Positions 35,641-46,900 of a DNA stretch of 64,000 nucleotides are shown in pieces. Position 1 is the first letter of the stretch, and the number at the start of each line of letters is the position of its first letter. The position numbers and the translations under genes are program-made. The notes beneath the pieces were generated by a model that worked only from the letters and a program-made list of their open reading frames with translations, did not search any database and had not been told where the DNA came from. The stretch is from Polyporus tsugae (Eukaryota; Basidiomycota; Agaricomycetes; Polyporales; Polyporaceae). The stretch lies in NCBI GenBank assembly GCA_024305745.1, contig JAHRBS010000014.1:2611501-2675500 (forward strand), in the 5' to 3' direction.

Positions 35641-36886
35641 TTAGGGAGTCTCAGAGGGATGTACGACCAGCTTCGTCCTGCTGGCCTCCCCTTCAACATC
35701 CTCTCGCAACCCCGCCGCAATCCCCGCGAGCCCGTTCGGGACGACCCTGACCCTGTGTAATTGCACAACGGCGTCGGTGTCAGCACGTCGTGCTAAGCCC
35801 ATACCACAAGTCTGAGACCCAACTAACCACAAGAACACCCATCTCGAGCCACCCAGTTAGCCTGCTGAAAACACTCGGCCCCGAGCTTCATGGCCCCCGG
35901 AACTTCGCAGCTCGCACAGCGAGCGCAACGCACTTTCCCTCCCCCTTCCTCTCGCTCTCCTGGACTACGTCGGCCAACCACGGATTCACCGTAACGAACG
36001 CGCCACCCGACACGAGGACGTTAAACCCGAACCGCTGGCCGTCGCGGCTGCTGTCCGCGTGGGCACTGCGGTTAGCGCGGCGCAGACCTCGTCGTCGGAG
36101 AGCGTGCGGTCGATGACATGCGTCGCGCCGAATGACTTGAGCTAGTACGCTAGGGGGAACAAAGAGGCATGAACAAATGAGTTATAGTATGACGAGACGA
36201 GGCTCCAATACATGGGGCGACGTACCGTACTGACCGACGCAGGTACTGACTGCCCCCGAGTATCAGCGCCGCCTGCCCGACGTACTCCGTCGTGCCGTCC
36301 TTCTCCCAGGGAGGAGCGAGCGGGACCGAGTTCGCGCCATCATCCTCGTGCGCCCAGATGCTGCTCACAACCGTGGCGAAGCAGACAGACGGTGGCGGCT
36401 TGGTCTAAGGAGATGTATGTTGTCTGGGATCTATTTAATGGACGTCGGGAACTGCGAAATTGAATTTGCATGGAAGTCGGGACAAGGGCACATGCCTTCG
36501 CGACGTGTTTGGCCGGCCCGACGGTACACTCCTGGAACATCATTGCGGGGAGGTTGTCCAAAGTGGTACCTAGGGAACAGCACACATACACATAGGAATG
36601 TTGTCAGTGGATATATAACTCAGGCTATGCAGGCGATCAAGAATATAACGTACACCTTGTCACCTGTGGCGACATCCATGACCTACGCGCTGACAAACCC
36701 AAGCTTGAGACCGCTGACCGCCTGGACGCAGGCATCCGTGGGGTTGAGGGCGGCGGGAGACGAGCTTGACGAGGACGTCCGTGGACGGTGGGGTCCGGCA
36801 GAAGGACGCCGAGCCAATTTGAGACGAGCTTGGAAGGGTTCCTTCTCTGCGAGGAGGCCGGATGCCTTCTGAGTTGCAGGAGTCAT
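35641..36886 (-). pseudogene. Zinc-type alcohol dehydrogenase-like / enoyl reductase-like pseudogene
   Basis: Scattered minus-strand pieces in family order: start MTPATQKA...LLAEKE at 36886, a TDVLVKLVS stretch in one frame and PAALNPTDA in another (36720-36790), a VSSIWAHEDDG and APPWEKDG...YVGQAALILGG stretch (36200-36370), KSFGATHVIDRTLSDDEV (about 36060-36140), and the C-terminal NGLAGIAAGL...KLVVHP ending at 35641. These belong to the GroES-like NADPH-dependent medium-chain reductases common in fungi. The pieces are in different frames, the Rossmann glycine motif is broken after LGGS, and parts are missing, so a working enzyme is not encoded unless many introns are postulated. It is not related to the neighbouring F-box genes. 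Confidence 0.7.
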
Positions 36887-37463
36887 GGTTGCGATGAAAT
36901 TGTTCGAGTACGTGATTGGCGTCGAAGCAGAATTGCGCTTCAGCGGCACCTCATATGTGCTAGAGCATTTTGATTTTCACTGTGAACCAGAAACTTGCTC
37001 GGAGCACGATGAGGTTGTGAAGCCGAAATATGAGATCTGGGAGGTACGTATACGTTATGCACGCGGATCAAAAGGAGGTTAGCTCAGAGTTAAGAGTGGC
37101 CTCACCTAGAATGCCGCGGTTCGGAGCCCAATTGTTGGCCTTATAGTACATAGTGCGCGGAATCTACAGAAATCGCCATGGGGAAGCATTGTATGGAGTT
37201 GTACTAGCTCGGAGGCGTTCGTGGGGTTGTGTTGGATCGGAAGCATTCATACGGTTTCATTGGACGTGCAGGTCAGTCAGACGATGCTCCGTTAAACGGT
37301 GCGATGTGTCCATTCATAGCGGACCGGAGCGTATAAAAAGATGACTGCTGAACTGCTGAAATGTCGGGGCATGAGTCGCGTAGTCCCAGCGAGTCTGTGA
37401 ATTAATGAGACCGTGCGCGAAAAGGTAGACCGTTCATATTGCAGACCGATGCCGCGTACGATG
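36887..37463. other. Intergenic region, about 580 bp
   Basis: It lies between the start of the dehydrogenase-like pseudogene and the stop of F-box copy 3. No gene, repeat or regulatory site that I can support. Confidence 0.45.
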
Positions 37464-39220
37464 TCACTCGAGCAGTGTTTCACGATAGAGGGTAAACCAG
37501 TTAAACAAGCCTGGGGCAAAATCATCTGTGGTTCCATCAGCGCTCCAGAATACAACATGTACCGATCACCGGCAGCCTGTGGACGCACCGTACCACCGCA
37601 ATAGCCACTCCCATTCCACGCATCCGAAATCTTCAACAGACCGGAATTTGACCTTCGACGGCGGCCAGCACGGCGAGTACTTCGGGCCGTCGCCGCACCC
37701 GTCGTCGCCATGGCCGTGCACCAGCCAGCGCAAGAACGGCCCGTATCCAAATAACTCCAAGGAGGTGGGGGGGGGGTCTTCGAGGATAAATCGCCTTAAA
37801 TTGCATGTCCGGACGATGTCGAAGATGTGGAGGTAGCGTAGCGATGTGAGGTCCTGGACCTAGGGAGGCGCACAACACACAGTGTTACTATAGACGAGCG
37901 AGGCCAACAGATAGGACACAGGACGCACAAGACTGAACCACTCCCGGGGGAAGACATCGTTGTCGGCCTCGTCAAGAGAGAAGGATATGCGGAGTGCTGT
38001 GAGTCTGCGTGGAAGGCGCTCACGAAATAACTTGATATCGCCCGGCGCCCATGCAGAGCGTGCGAGGGAGAATCCTAGCACTTCGAGGCGGGGAAGGTGC
38101 GCGATCGCCTCGAGCAGTGGCTTATCGCACGTCTCGTCCCCTTGCCCGTTGATCTCGACGTCGAGCGATACTAGGTTCCTCTTGTTCTCTATAAAATTCG
38201 CCAGGATTTGAGCATGTTGACCGCTGAACGTCTCCTGCTTAGACCAGCCAATGAACCTCAGTGCTCGCAAATCTGACAGCGCAGTCGGGTCCGCCTGTAA
38301 GGCAGGGAGGAATTCGACCCGTGCTCGTGTGAACAATGCGAGGGAGCGAAGCGAGACACAGTGCCGACAAACGAGTCCCAGGTCCCCTGCGGTCCTGGGG
38401 GAGATCACTTCAAGCTCTTGGAGTCCAAGCATCGAATGGATGGAACATCTCCAGATCGCGTCACCGAAAACGGCGATCTGCCCTAGTGTATGCGACATGC
38501 GATCCACCGCCATTTGAAGGGCGCATGCGCAGTTGTCCCCTGGGAAAGAGCCAAAGTCGAAGCCTACATCGACTGAACACAGTTCTTGCAGTCCGCTGAA
38601 TGCCGAGAGACAATGGACTGTAGTTGCTGTGATGCTTCAGATGGTCAGGGGCTCTGAACGGAAGAAAGAAGGGGAACGACTGTACGGGATGTGCAATTCG
38701 TTCAGCGAGGGTCCTGAAGCCTCAGCGAGGGATGTGAGGACATCTTGACTCAGCGCCGGAGAGTCGCCATGCCAGCGGAAGGCGCGAAGGTTCGAAAGGG
38801 CCTGAAGTGCCTCGACAAGAGCACCTGAGTTACAGCATGAATTGTCAATGTAGAGACACATGACATGTACATGGACTCACAAACATGAAAGATATCCTCT
38901 CCGAGGCCACCGCTGGAGACAGGAAGGTAGGCCCAAACATTCAGTTCCTTGACTACATTTGCAAAATCGGGGGAAAACGAGATGTGTCGAAGGATCTCGC
39001 AAGTGGCGTTGTTCTTGCGTCGTAGCTCTGCAACGGTTTCTTTTGATTGTGAGATGCGGGTGTGGACCATCCACAGACCGAAGTATACGTTAAAGTGGGC
39101 GAAGAGTGCTCTGGTGGTGAAGTCGTGGTGCAGCTTGGAGAGGAGACGACATGTCTTCTGGTCCTCGCGCTCGAGCTTGTTGACGATGAGCTGCCAGAGT
39201 TCGGGAGGAAGCGCTTTCAT
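37464..39220 (-). CDS. F-box family protein, copy 3 (intact)
   Basis: Minus-strand exons 39220-38881, 38824-38686, 38634-37929, 37859-37589, 37525-37464; 505 residues. The F-box start is MKALPPELWQLIVNKLERED with TCRLLSKLHHDFTTRALFAH. Exon 2 is again 139 nt and encodes ALVEALQALSNLRAFRWHGD. Exon 3 (706 nt) is leucine-rich (CLSAFSGLQEL, MLGLQELEVISP, HLPRLEVLGFSL). Exon 4 ends FGCVEWEWLLRWYG. The last exon reads DDFAPGLFNWFTLYRETLLE. Closest in the window to copy 4 (42316-44178), from which it is separated by about 3.1 kb including a small unknown gene on the other strand. Predicted role: SCF substrate receptor. Confidence 0.83.
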
Positions 39221-40614
39221 GACGTCGAGGAACAGGTGGGAGCGTGCTGAGAGTACTTATCAGCGTGGACGGTAGCTGTGTAGTGTTACATAATCCTGAA
39301 GTTCCCTTTTCCGGTTGATCTCTTTGGATCTCTGTCCGGCGCCTCAAGGCACACACTCCACGGTGGTCTACCGGCCGACTTCACCTGCAACTGTTTCCTA
39401 TATGTCCACGCGTCAGGACTGGAGGGACCGGATTCACTGCTTGCCTCGAGGAGCCTCGGTAAAACGCCGCCGGTGCCATGGATTCCTCGAGGACCGAGTC
39501 GACCCCGACCTCTGTTCCTGCTTGAAGCTTCTTCCCGGGGGCCATCTCTCTTTTATACAGGCTTCGCCACTCACAATTCTCTCTATGGCGCATGCAACAC
39601 ACACGACGGGCAATGGTGGATATCACTGGCTGGGATAGCGTTGTAAAAGGTCTGGGAATGGACTTATGTCGCAAGCCTCAGTATGTATTCCGTACCTGAA
39701 CTTTGGAACGCGCCCAATAACAAAAATATAATAGGATCTTATTTACTGCTTATAGATTATTAACATTTAGGTAAGTACGCCTTGTTATGTCGATCTATAT
39801 GACGCTCAAGCCTCGTCGCGTCCAGCGAACACAAAGAGGCCGTTGCAGATGACGTATATATCAAGCGCTCCCAGTCGCTCTACAATGTACCAAGCAATCC
39901 TATGGGACTGCTTTGATATCTGGGAACTTTTCAACGATATATCCGTACAACGAACGAAGAGGAGTCCTACCCCGTTACCTTCACAGGCTTGCTTTATAGT
40001 CTCTGACGACGCTTCGCTTGCTGCACCCTTTGACCGGCCTCTCAAAGTACTGACGACCCTCGTCCGGTCTTTCAGCTAACCTCCGGTCCTACTGTCTTCC
40101 TTTTTCTCTTGACATGTACTGCTCAATCGCGCCGCCCGCTTTGGCCACACATCAATTCAGGCGCGCGTGTCTTTCATCGCAGTCCTTTGGCTTTGTGGCA
40201 CTTAGTGGCAACACGATGGCGCGCTGCTCACGGCTACGATTGATCTCTAGATGGCTTTTCGCACCTATCGTGTTGGTTTTTCTAAGACGCTGCCCCCTCA
40301 AGTCGGGCGCGCTGATGTGTGGCATGCGCTTAGCCCAACCTCGCGATACTATGTCCGCCTCGAGTTATACCGCTTTGCCACCTACATTCACCCTCAAGCT
40401 TTGCGAACGCGCTTTGTGATGGTCCTCTCTTCTTGGTCTTGCTGCCGCTTTGGCGTACTCATCTGCGTTCATATTTATGAACCTGCTACTCCGCCACCAA
40501 TGGCTCTCCTCACTGGTATTCTCTGCTCGAGCGCGCATTTTCCTCTGGATTTGCTCTGCGTTACACTCCCTTCCATTCAGGATCCTCTACGTTTCTATAT
40601 CTCTCCTCGGCATA
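39221..40614. other. Intergenic region between divergent genes, with one unexplained open frame
   Basis: About 1.4 kb. On the minus strand 39806-40045 stays open for 79 codons and reads GVGLLFVRCTDISLKSSQ and HRIAWYIVERLGALDIYVI. The composition looks protein-like, but the frame has no ATG start and no family I recognise. It might be an exon or gene remnant. Otherwise I see promoter sequence only. Confidence 0.35.
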
Positions 40615-41197
40615 ATGTCTGTTCTCCCTCAATCACGACCCGCAGGCGTCGCTCCCTTCGGCCGCATCCCGACTGTGGACCACGCCGGCCGTGGTATACC
40701 TCTGGCCGCCCTCGCGAGCACACCGGACCATGTGGTTCGCGCGAAGTTCCCCGCCCTCGCGAATGCGCAAGACTACTTCGCGAAGCTCGGCGGGACCAAG
40801 TTTTCGTTGAGGATCATGGTGAGCGCGCTCGTCCACTCATTCCGCCGTGGTCATCGCTGATCGAGAGGTGGTCGCGTTTTTGCAGTGGGCCGGATACGAA
40901 GGCATGAACTTTAGCGAAGAAATGCACGGCGCGGCCCTCGTCAAGGGCGTCGCGCACGCGTTCGACCGCTTCCTCCGCGTTCGTCCCATTTTCCTCCCTC
41001 ACCCACCCACTGCTCGGCCGTCCTGACGTCCTGGTGTCCTTTTATAGGAGTCCTCTACGTTCGCCGGGCACCCTCCCTCGTCGAGCCTGCTCCCGCACCA
41101 CTACGCGCTTCGCGACCTCGTCCTCACGGCTATCGTCACATTTACCGGGAACGTCTTCCAGGCGGAGGTGCAGCTCGCCAGCCAGTCGCGCGCTTGA
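40615..41197 (+). CDS. Small protein of unknown function (148 residues)
   Basis: Three exons: 40615-40818, 40886-40978, 41048-41197. The splice sites are regular: the second intron has a CTGAC branch-like site and a TTTTATAG acceptor, and the frame is continuous across both joins. The protein reads from MSVLPQSRPAGVAPFGRIPT through YFAKLGGTKFSLRIMWAGYE and ends AIVTFTGNVFQAEVQLASQ. It has no signal peptide or membrane span. I do not recognise the family. It sits between F-box copies 3 and 4 on the opposite strand, in a part of the window where lineage-specific genes are likely. A longer version with upstream exons is possible. Confidence 0.55.
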
Positions 41198-41882
41198 GCG
41201 GCGTCCACATACGCCGCCGCCGCCTCGAGCCTAACCGCTGCCGCCGCCGCCGGCACCCTTCCGGATTCGATATGCCGGACACTCGAGGACGATTTCTTCA
41301 TATGGATGATTGCACGACCACACGACCTCCGCGCACGTATGTTACATTATTTCGCATCTTTACATTATCTCGCATTTTACTTTCCCCGTCTCCCTCGGTC
41401 CCTCGGTCCCTTGCACCGCATCCCGCATCTGCATCGCGTCCCTCACCTTTCGCACGTCCCATATATGTATTGTATTATAGACATCTGCATAGTTTGGTAG
41501 ACCGACGCATTACACACATGTACATACACAGCCGCTCTCAGTCATTAATGCTACAGAACATCTCAAGTATTTGTATTTGATGGATTGTCTCATCCTCTTG
41601 CACGGTGAATGTGACTTTGGGCAGTCGACCCGAACATTTGAACGCCGGCAGCGAGCGCGAAGGCGAGACAGCAGATAGTACCAGTGTCGAAACTAACGGA
41701 CCACATCTTGTCCACGGTGACGATTCACACATCAACTCCGGACTGGCAGTTAGCATGCATGGTAACAAGAAAGGTGACGATGGATAGTACGCTGCATCGC
41801 CACAGCAGGCTACTGATCCAAGTGACAGCCCGACAGCCGACGGACGACCCAAAATCGGACTCACGGGTCCGAGTTCAGCACC

Positions 41883-41890
41883 CTCATGCC
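41883..41890 (+). repeat. Target-site duplication, left copy
   Basis: CTCATGCC directly precedes the 94-bp MITE and recurs exactly at 41985-41992. Confidence 0.75.
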
Positions 41891-41984
41891 TTGTCTCGCA
41901 CCCACCCGTAGTAAGCTCGCACCCCACCACCGGTGTTAGATGCGGTAGTGAGGTGCGAGCTTACTACGGGTAGGTACGAGACAA
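41891..41984. mobile_element. Palindromic MITE, 94 bp
   Basis: The left end reads TTGTCTCGCACCCACCCGTA and the right end, on the opposite strand, TTGTCTCGTACCTACCCGTA. The arms pair for 33 bp with two mismatches, and pairing continues weakly toward a small loop, so the whole unit folds as one hairpin. It is flanked by an 8-bp direct repeat CTCATGCC (41883-41890 and 41985-41992). Length, palindrome and duplication are those of a foldback MITE; an 8-bp duplication is typical of hAT-like and KDZ-like transposases. No coding capacity. Confidence 0.82.
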
Positions 41985-41992
41985 CTCATGCC
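41985..41992 (+). repeat. Target-site duplication, right copy
   Basis: CTCATGCC directly follows the 94-bp MITE and equals the left copy. Confidence 0.75.
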
Positions 41993-42315
41993 AGGGTCAG
42001 GTGATTGCGGTCTTCAATAGCTCAACGGCCGCCAACGTCGTGTTGGAGAACAAACCCTACCCTGTGTGCACATGGAGTACGGGCTGAATATGAGGGGCCA
42101 AGACCACATATACGATAGAGAAGTAATCGAAGTTGATTGATTGATTGGCAGAAGCACTGGGAAGTGACATGCCGTTAGATACGACAATGCCAACTAAAGT
42201 TCACGCAGCGAAGAGATGGATCTGCTCACCTCTATCTACTATACGCGCCGCGGTGAATCACAGCTGGCGATCACAACGTCACTGAAGCGCGGTGAAGTAA
42301 CCACCCGCAGAGCAG

Positions 42316-44178
42316 TTAAACAGGCCGGGGCCCCATATCATCTGCCGATCCAGGATCAGCGCCCCCCCCAGAACAACAAACGTACGGGAGACTGGGATTC
42401 GGATTCGGAAACTCACTGATACTGAACGTCCCGTGCCATCGCAACAGCCACTCCCACTCCGCGCATCCAAAGTCGTCGGCGGACCGGAACTGGACCTTCG
42501 ACAGCGGCCAGGACGGCGAGTACTCGGTGGGACAGTCGTCGTCCGGGTCATCGCCGCCGTGGTCGCGCACAAGCCACCGCAAGAACGGCCCGTACCCGAC
42601 TAGCTCGAGCGAGGCGGGGGGATCCTCGAGGAGCTGCTGCTTCAGGTCGAACGTCCGGTACTTGTCGAAGATGTGGAGGTACCGCAAGGACGGGAGGTCC
42701 TTGAGCTGGAGAGACAGATGCGACTATATCAGGGACGGACGGACGCATCGAGCTCGAGAAGAAAATGGGATGATGAACGCACGAGACCAAGCCACTCCTG
42801 GAGCAAGCTGTCGTTGTCCGCCTGGTTGAGAGAGACGGAGAGACGGAGCGCGGTTAATCCTCGTGGAAGGCGCTCGCGAAAGAACTCGATGTCGCCCGGC
42901 CCCCATGCCGAGCGGAGGAGGGTGAACCCCAGCACTTCAAGGCGTGGAAGGTGCGCAATCGCCTCGAGCACTGGTTTGAGGCAGGTTCTCTCGACACCTG
43001 GTCCGTCGATCATTCCGACCTCGACATCAAGGGATGTGAGTTGCGGTTTGTTCTGTATGAATTTGGCCAGGGCTTGCGCGTGTCGAGACTCGAACGGTGA
43101 CGTTGCCTTGATAGAGCAATAGAGAAACTTGAAAGCTCGCAAACGGGGCAGCGCAGTCGGGTCCGCCGTCAAGACGGAGAAGAGTTCGTCCGGTGCGCGA
43201 GGGAATACCGTGAAGGAGCGAAGCAAGAAACAGTGCCGCAAGACAAGAGCCAGGCCCCCTGTAGTCTCCGGAAGGATGACTTCGAGCTCCTGCAGCCCAA
43301 GCATTGATCGGATAGAGCATCCCCAGAGGATGTCGCCCGCCATAGTAATTCGAGTCAGAGTGTGCGCCATGCCGTCCACCGCCATCTGAAGTGCACGTGT
43401 AGAACCTTCGCCGGGAGGGATGTCAGAAGAGACTCTTGGCACGGAGAAGACGGTCCATCCGTCGGGGAAGGCAGCGGCGGGCATGGGCATGCCATTAAGT
43501 GGCGGGGGTTCAGGGTAGCGTACGTCGACCGAACGGAGCTCTTGAAGGCCACAGAATGCCGAGAGACAAGACGCCGTGGTGTTTGTGATCCTGCAGGCGA
43601 ATCAACGACTGAGAACGTGAGGACAAAGAGAGAAGACCGTACGGAATGTGCAACTCCTTCAGCGAGTGTCCCGAGGACTGAGCGAGGGCTATGAGGATAT
43701 CTTGACTCAAATGCGGGAAACGGCCATGCCAATGGAAGGCGCGGAGGTTCCGAAGGGCATGAAGCGCCGTGATGAGGGCACCTAAGTCACAGCGCAAAGT
43801 GGTCAGTCGACGGCAATCAGATTAAAAAGACGTGAACTCACGAGTGTGGAAACCATCATCACCTACACCAATGCCACGACTGAGGTAGGCCCTGACGCTG
43901 ATTGTCTTGACCACCTTTGCGAAATCCGGGAAAAGAGAGATGTGTCGAAGGATGTCCCAAGTGGTGTTATTCTTGAATAGAATCTCTGCGACCATTTCTT
44001 CCGACCAGGACATATCATGTTCGTCCATCCATAGACCGAAGTATACGTTAACGTGGGCGAAGAGTGCTCTGCTGGCGAAGTCGTGGTGGAGCTTGGAGAG
44101 GGAGCGGCATGTCTTCTGTTCGTCGCGCTCGAGCTGCTTGAATATGAGACCCCAAACTTCAGGGGGTAGAGGTTTCAT
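42316..44178 (-). CDS. F-box family protein, copy 4 (intact)
   Basis: Minus-strand exons 44178-43842, 43781-43643, 43590-42783, 42705-42417, 42341-42316; 532 residues. The F-box start is MKPLPPEVWGLIFKQLERDE, then TCRSLSKLHHDFASRALFAH. Exon 2 (139 nt) reads ALITALHALRNLRAFHWHGR. Exon 3 is longer than in copy 3 because of an insert of about 34 residues (PEPPPLNGMPMPAAAF and following). Exon 4 ends FGCAEWEWLLRWHG. The last exon shows one extra base against copy 3 and ends early with DMGPRPV. Intron 4 (75 nt) has no in-frame stop and could be retained. Predicted SCF substrate receptor. Confidence 0.82.
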
Positions 44179-44771
44179 CTTATAGATGAATAGGTCGGGG
44201 GCCGATGTTTGCCTCCAACGTCGAAGCGTCGCAGTTGAAAGGTCTCGAGAGTGGGAGTCGGGAGTGGCACAGTCCGACTCCGAGTCCGAGGAACGGTTCG
44301 CGGTGGCACGAAAAGAGGCTGTGTAAGTTTACATAATCCGAGCGCTGGTCAGCTCTCAGATCTCAGATCTCAGTCCAACTCCGAACTCGAGTACTACTCT
44401 CGGACTTGCCGAACGATTCAGGTTGGCAGCAGCTCCCCTTGAATGCTTGAAGGCGTGAATACTGACTCACCAGTCTGTATGGTCGACATTGCAGGAGAAG
44501 CTGCTGGCAAAACTTAGGTAGAACGGCACATCCACCGTAGGATACTTATAATTATGATGAGGGCTGGTAAAACAACTCTTAGTATATTGCAGCTTCGACT
44601 CCTCGTCCACTATTCTGCCATACACCTCGTACTCTGCACCGTGAAACAGCGTCCGCAACTTCTCAGTCTGGCTTCCTGTCCCCGTTCGCTGGAGTCACCG
44701 CCTGCTCCCAACGCCAATTTCACTCCAAGCTGCGTGGTCAACACCGCAGGAAGCACCCTCCGCAAACACAA
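44179..44771. other. Intergenic region, about 590 bp
   Basis: Promoter of F-box copy 4 and the 3' region of copy 5. It contains short direct repeats (CAGATCT repeated near 44359-44372; GAGTCGGGAGT-like motifs near 44255-44290). No gene seen. Confidence 0.45.
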
Positions 44772-46604
44772 CTACTCCTCAGCTCCAAACCCCGAGTCTG
44801 GAAATAAAGCAAAAAATTCGGACATCAGATCAACCGCGACGCACGTCACGAGAAAAAACACCAGTCCACAGTCCAGTGGTGTACTTACACGTCTGAATCG
44901 GAAGGGGCACATCCTGTCCATGGTGCCGCAGCAGCCACTCCCACTCTTCGTGCCCCTCGAAATCCTCCACCGTCCGGAAGTACACCCTCGAGGGCGACCA
45001 CAGTGACGCGCCGGCCTCTGATTCGGCGTCAGCATCACCACGCGTCATCCAACGCAGGGTGTTCTTGTATCCCAGGAGTTCCAGCTTCTCGGGCGGGTGC
45101 CGAGCGGCGATCCCCTGCAGATCGAGCGCGACGTGCTTCGAGTCGGGGATGATGTGAAGGTAGCGGCACATGTGGCGCGCCTCAAACTGGGTTTAGGTTT
45201 AAATGGTCAGTGCTCGTGCAATGCTCGAGAAGGATGGCAGTGCATGAACGAGGGCAGATATTCCCCACTTACGAATTGTGCCCAGTCCTCCTCCGTGGTG
45301 GCCCACTCCGAGACAGCGACGTTCAGAGCCAGGGCGGTCACCCGGTGTGGGATGCACGCGCTCAGGTGAACGAGGTGGTCCGCGGTCAGCTGGCGCGTTC
45401 TGACATCGCACCCGAAGACGGCGAGGCGCGGGAGGTCCGCGAGGATCCTCAGCAGCGGCTCGTTGTTCAGCTCGGCCCCGGCGCCGGATTGATTGACGAA
45501 GTCGAGGCGCTCGAGTGAGGTTTTCTGTTGGAGGAACACTGCTAGGGCATCAATGTCTTCATGCCCCATCCAAGTGGCGAGGAACTTGAACGAGGTGAGA
45601 TGCGGGAGCGCGTCCGCGTGCTCCTCGAAGATCTCGGGGAGGTCATCTTCGATGTCGTGATCGAGGCAAAGCGCGAGCGACCGGAGTTGGGTGCAGTCCT
45701 CGAACACGGCATGCAGGCCGGCGACGTCGATGGGCGAGAGGAGGGCGAGGTCTACAAGCGAGGATAGTGACCACGTGCTGCATGCGGTAAAGATCTCGCC
45801 GGAGAGGGAGAGACGGCGAAGGGACTTGGCGTTGACCTCGACGGTTTGTACTATCCGGTCGAAGCTATTTGACCCTTGGTATACGTCCGGAATGTGGTCG
45901 TAATAGCGAGATACGAACGAAAGGGATTGCAACTTGTTAATCAAAGGAAGCCACGGGCATAATTCCGGAAGATCTGGGCTGTTGAGTCCAAGATTGGCGT
46001 GCAGGCGATCACAGAATGTCAGGGTTACGCTAAGGACGAACACAGTAGATGCTTACGGTAGCAGAAGTTCAGATAAAGAGGCGGAACATGCCTCCGCAAG
46101 GGCACATATCACTTCCTCCTGGGGTTTGGGACCCACCCCATACCAAGAAAACGCGCGGAGGCGGAGGACGTTGAGTGCGCCAACCAAGGCAACTATGAAC
46201 GAGTTTGTGAGTACTCGCTTTCACGATCGCGATCTGTCGTTCAAACAGGAGCACTCACCCATAAGTTCGTCCGAGTGTGAATCTCCTTCTGGCGTATAGG
46301 CACGCACGGTGACCTTGGTCACGACACGGGCAAGGTCTGGGGACTGGATGATGTGTTGAAGGAGCTCAAGACTGATGCGAGTCGCCTCGTCGGCTTGCAC
46401 CTTTTCCTCTTCGGTCCATTCCTCATTGAGGTCCGTCGTAGTCCTGCATGTCCCAAATCGGACGATTATATGGGAGAAGACCAGTGGTACCGAGATGTCG
46501 TGAAGCGACTGGGAGACGGATAGGCAGGTGCTCCGGTCATTGGGGTGCAAGGATCGGATGATGAGTGTCCAGACTTCAGGGGGTAGACATAGATGCCTAG
46601 GCAT
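44772..46604 (-). CDS. F-box family protein, copy 5 (intact, divergent)
   Basis: Minus-strand exons 46604-46259, 46192-46057, 45978-45273, 45186-44889, 44797-44772; 503 residues. The start MPRHLCLPPEVWTLIIRSLH is F-box-like, followed by TCLSVSQSLHDISVPLVFSH. Exon 2 is 136 nt, one codon shorter than in the other copies (VALVGALNVLRLRAFSWYG). The second intron must end at 45979 (78 nt); the nearer AG would leave only 27 nt. Exon 3 contains PHLTSFKFLATW, SLERLDFVNQ and LPRLAVFGCDV, and exon 4 ends HEEWEWLLRHHGQD. The final peptide is YSGFGAEE. Predicted SCF substrate receptor. Confidence 0.8.
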
Positions 46605-46900
46605 TGTGTCAACCAAAGTTCGCACACACTGTGCTAATGAGCTTGGGAAGGAACTGTGGAGCTGGCGCGATGTGAGGGTAGAGTAAGACTCGTTACAGTT
46701 GACTGCACTGCGTCTATGCGTTGGAGGAACACTCTGATTGGGCCGCGCGGGCGTGGGATAACTCCAATCCTCATCCACTGGCACATGGGCACCGTCACAC
46801 TTTTATTCTCGTTCTCGTATTCTCAACTTCCCAACAGATTAATATCACCTGGGTACTCTATACTCACATACTGGCAGCTGGAAAACTCACAGAAAGGCGC
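46605..46900. other. Intergenic region, about 300 bp
   Basis: Between divergent F-box copies 5 (minus) and 6 (plus, pseudogene). No feature recognised. Confidence 0.4.

Larger units (their letters stand above)
41198..42315. other. Intergenic region with a 94-bp hairpin element
   Basis: About 1.1 kb between two convergent genes. Apart from the palindromic MITE at 41891-41984 I see no gene or other repeat. Confidence 0.45.

Noticed and set aside
46030..46056. 27-nt intron in F-box copy 5
   Set aside because: Too short for splicing. The acceptor at 45979 gives a 78-nt intron in the family phase.
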